Source: Drosophila pseudoobscura (Eukaryota; Arthropoda; Insecta; Diptera; Drosophilidae). Taken from it: a stretch of 64,000 nucleotides of DNA. Below, piece by piece: positions 61,501-64,000 of the stretch. The notes under the pieces were generated by a model. The model did not search any database, was not told the origin of the DNA, and worked only from the letters and a program-made list of their open reading frames with translations. Both the position numbers and the translations under genes were made by a program. The stretch covers positions 30,464,001 through 30,528,000 of the forward strand of contig NC_046681.1 in NCBI RefSeq assembly GCF_009870125.1. The letters are read 5' to 3'. Positions within the stretch are counted from its first letter, which is position 1. Every line of letters starts with the position of its first letter.

Positions 61501-64000
61501 TAAGGTTTACGTTTGGTCAAACTAGGGCTATCGGTGCCCATTGTTGGCAGCGATAAATCCACAAAATGGGACATTCTTGGTTCGCTTCTAAACCTACATT
61601 TGACCGACCGATCCTTCTTTAAAAATGCTGTATTATACTTGTCGGTCTGGGTGTGTGTGTGTGCTCTCCTCCAACTAAGGGACCCACAAACCGACCGCTG
61701 CTCCGGCTCTCGATTTCTCAGAATATCGCCCGAGATCAATCTTACACTCGTTTGATTGCATATTTTTATATGGTAGTTGGACACATCAGAATCACATCGT
61801 TCGCTCGCATCCTTTTTCGGTATTGTCGTCGCCATCCGCCAGCCACCGGCAGCCACAGTCCGTCCCGTCGGCAATGGCATCAGCGTCGGGTCGGCGTCTG
61901 TTGTTTTGCTACTTGCTTTGTGTTACAAACAGTTTTTTTTTCGGGTCCCTGCACGAAAATTCCAGCAAGTTTATTGCTGTTTCTTTGCTTCTTCATTGCT
62001 GATGTCTTGGAAAGGGCCTTTTCTACCCATATAGTTTTCTTTTCTAGTCGCGTTAAAATTATGTTTGTCGATAATTTAATACAATCAATATCTGACCTTT
62101 TTTGAATGCGAATAATATTGGACAGTCCTACTATCCCAATTGTGAATTTTTTAGATTTGACCGATGTACAATCCCTGCCCATTGGATTAGCCATGCCATG
62201 TGATTGGACCCCCATTAAACATAAGTACAAATTTAAGTGTAAAAACAAGAAAAATGTATACAATACATATATGTAAATTATAAGTATAGGAGAGGTATGT
62301 GTGAATACGTATAATTCGATGTGTATGTATCATTTTCAATGTGGCACATTTGGCCAGAACAGGCAGACGAGTGGGATGATGAGCGGTGGGTCCGGCAAGG
62401 CATGTTGCGTGGACGTGGACGCGCTGGCGCCAATTCAATGCGCATGTCTTCCTACATTGCAACCAGGATTATACTGGATAGCCTTCGTTTGGCGATGGCG
62501 GTGGTCACAGCTGGTAGCAGCACCAATGTGTAAATTTTGTTGCACTGATAGGCATCGTGTTGCTCACCCGGTCTACTTGATGGCCGTCGCGACCGTCGCC
62601 AGGGGAAAGTATGGCTTACTGCCCTCTGGGATGGGCTCTTAATGCGTTCTGTAACTGACTTCGCTGGGATTGTGCATTTAATCTTGCACATGTTGCTGCT
62701 AGAGAGCCAGTCAATGGTGCACCCAGATGTTGCACTTGCCTTATTGGCTTTCAGGGTCCGCTGCTTTGACGCTGCACGCTGAATAGCATTGATAGTTGGC
62801 CAAAGTTGAACTGGATCCGCTGGTGGCTTGTGTGGCGTCCAACTTTAGCATTGTTTTGAACAACAGAACTGCGTTGGCAGTGCCTGCTATTTTAGGCCGT
62901 GGAAAGTAATGTAAGATTCATTGAAACAACTAAGCAATTTCCCATAGCTCTGTTGTAAACTTGTGTGAAAATTGCATCACTTTTCTTTATTACGCAGTAA
63001 GGTAGACAATAAGAGTCTGGTCCAGTATCAACCAATATATGCACCTGATAGTTTCTCAGAATACAGCCAATATGTAGTCAGATATGACATTCAACTTCAT
63101 AAAATCGTTCTACGAACTTACTGTACAATCAATTTTGTGTTGATTTTAAAAACCAAAAAGTTTACGAAGCACTCGTCTAATGAAAACTTCGAATGTTGCG
63201 TGCTTAAAGTAAATCCAATCAATTTTGAATATACACACACATATGTACATGCTATGTAGACGAGTTTGTTAAAAGATGATTGCTTTGGAATTCTTTCACG
63301 CAGGCAAGTTTATAATTTACGGCGGACACCCTTTTAGATAAACAGGATTGACCAAATATAAATTTTTGCGGAGTAAATATAGGAACTCAAACAACGCCCC
63401 CACGTATTTTTTAATGAGACCTTTTGCTAACTGGTGCGTGCATCTTTTTTGTATCCTTTTGGCAATTATCTGGGGTAAGCTAACGGATCTTCAATTCGAA
63501 ATGCTTTACTTTTCATCTATGTTAAACGAATAGATGGCCGGCTCCAACTAATTTAATTTGAATGCAAAATGTTGGCGCCAAGTGACATTTTTTCATGGCA
63601 AGATTGGCGACGAGGATCTGGCGACACTTTTGTGTTAACGTCTGCGCACATGCGCATTGCTCACCGTCTGTCTATCTGTCAATTGAAATTCCCGTCTGCC
63701 ACGTCAATTACGCACACAGACAATCGCTTGTACTTAATTTACCGCAAAGTACGTGATAATTGGCCACGATAGCCATTCAATAAACAACTGGGTGTCAATA
63801 CGGAGTATGCATGGTGGTATTATAAGTTGGAAACAACAGATGACGAAGAATAACGTATACGACCGATTATTGAACTATATGCAGCTCTTACTGCATTAAA
63901 GGCTAATGATAAACTTTTGTGTGTATATGTGTAAGTACCTATAATATGGACATATGTACATACATGCATATGTATAACATGTTGGGACGTGAAAGATCCA
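58550..64000. other. gene-free region at right edge
   Basis: About 5.4 kb contain only short frames without recognisable domains or matching splice structures (e.g. 60527-60823, 61201-61452, 62301-62642). In D. melanogaster, as I recall, the bHLH gene net follows CG11374 after several kilobases on the minus strand. This stretch is plausibly spacer or net regulatory DNA. It includes a GT run near 61650-61662, an A-run at 59856-59871 and ACATATGT patches near 60420-60445, 63238-63250 and 63950-63975. Confidence 0.55.

Overview
The window is gene-dense insect nuclear DNA from a Drosophila. I base this on GT-AG introns, long Thr/Gln-rich exons, ACATATGT-rich spacer DNA, DINE-1/Helitron-like repeats ending in a hairpin, and above all the gene order. 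Reading the exons gives, left to right, a chitin-binding mucin-like gene on the minus strand, a ZAD-domain gene on the plus strand, and two tandem two-domain galectin genes on the plus strand. From memory this matches Cda5 - dbr (debra) - galectin - CG11374 near the tip of D. melanogaster chromosome arm 2L (Muller element B), with net expected beyond the right edge. The species is not determined; the spacer style would suit the obscura group, but that is inference.

Region 1 (1-34458, minus): the 5' part of Cda5 (chitin deacetylase-like 5). A signal-peptide exon at 34389-34458 is separated by a 23.7-kb intron from a CBM14 chitin-binding exon (10126-10679). Large low-complexity mucin-like exons follow (9849-10045, 6808-9561, 5606-6158, 5501-5547 or 4672-5228, 828-3992). 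The deacetylase catalytic exons lie off the left edge, so the gene is partial. Splice phases imply that two exons are mutually exclusive and that the mucin exons form removable cassettes.

Region 2 (34459-45051): probable Cda5 5' flank or upstream introns, and the divergent promoter zone shared with dbr. I see no convincing gene here.

Region 3 (45052-58549, plus): dbr (4 coding exons, about 1030 aa), galectin (4 coding exons, about 528 aa) and CG11374 (2 coding exons, about 403 aa). The galectin gene is bracketed by two near-identical 1.1-kb repeats in opposite orientation (49708-50841 and 55297-56373). The two galectins are clear relatives. The first keeps the sugar-binding residues; the second has lost most of them.

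Region 4 (58550-64000): no supportable gene, probably spacer or regulatory DNA leading toward net.

I found no bacterial-type system, CRISPR array, rRNA or tRNA. The most noteworthy items are the modular Cda5 exon structure with a furin-like site, the degenerate galectin paralogue, the inverted repeat pair around galectin, and a 20-bp palindrome next to an Illumina-adapter-like 13-mer that may be an assembly artefact.
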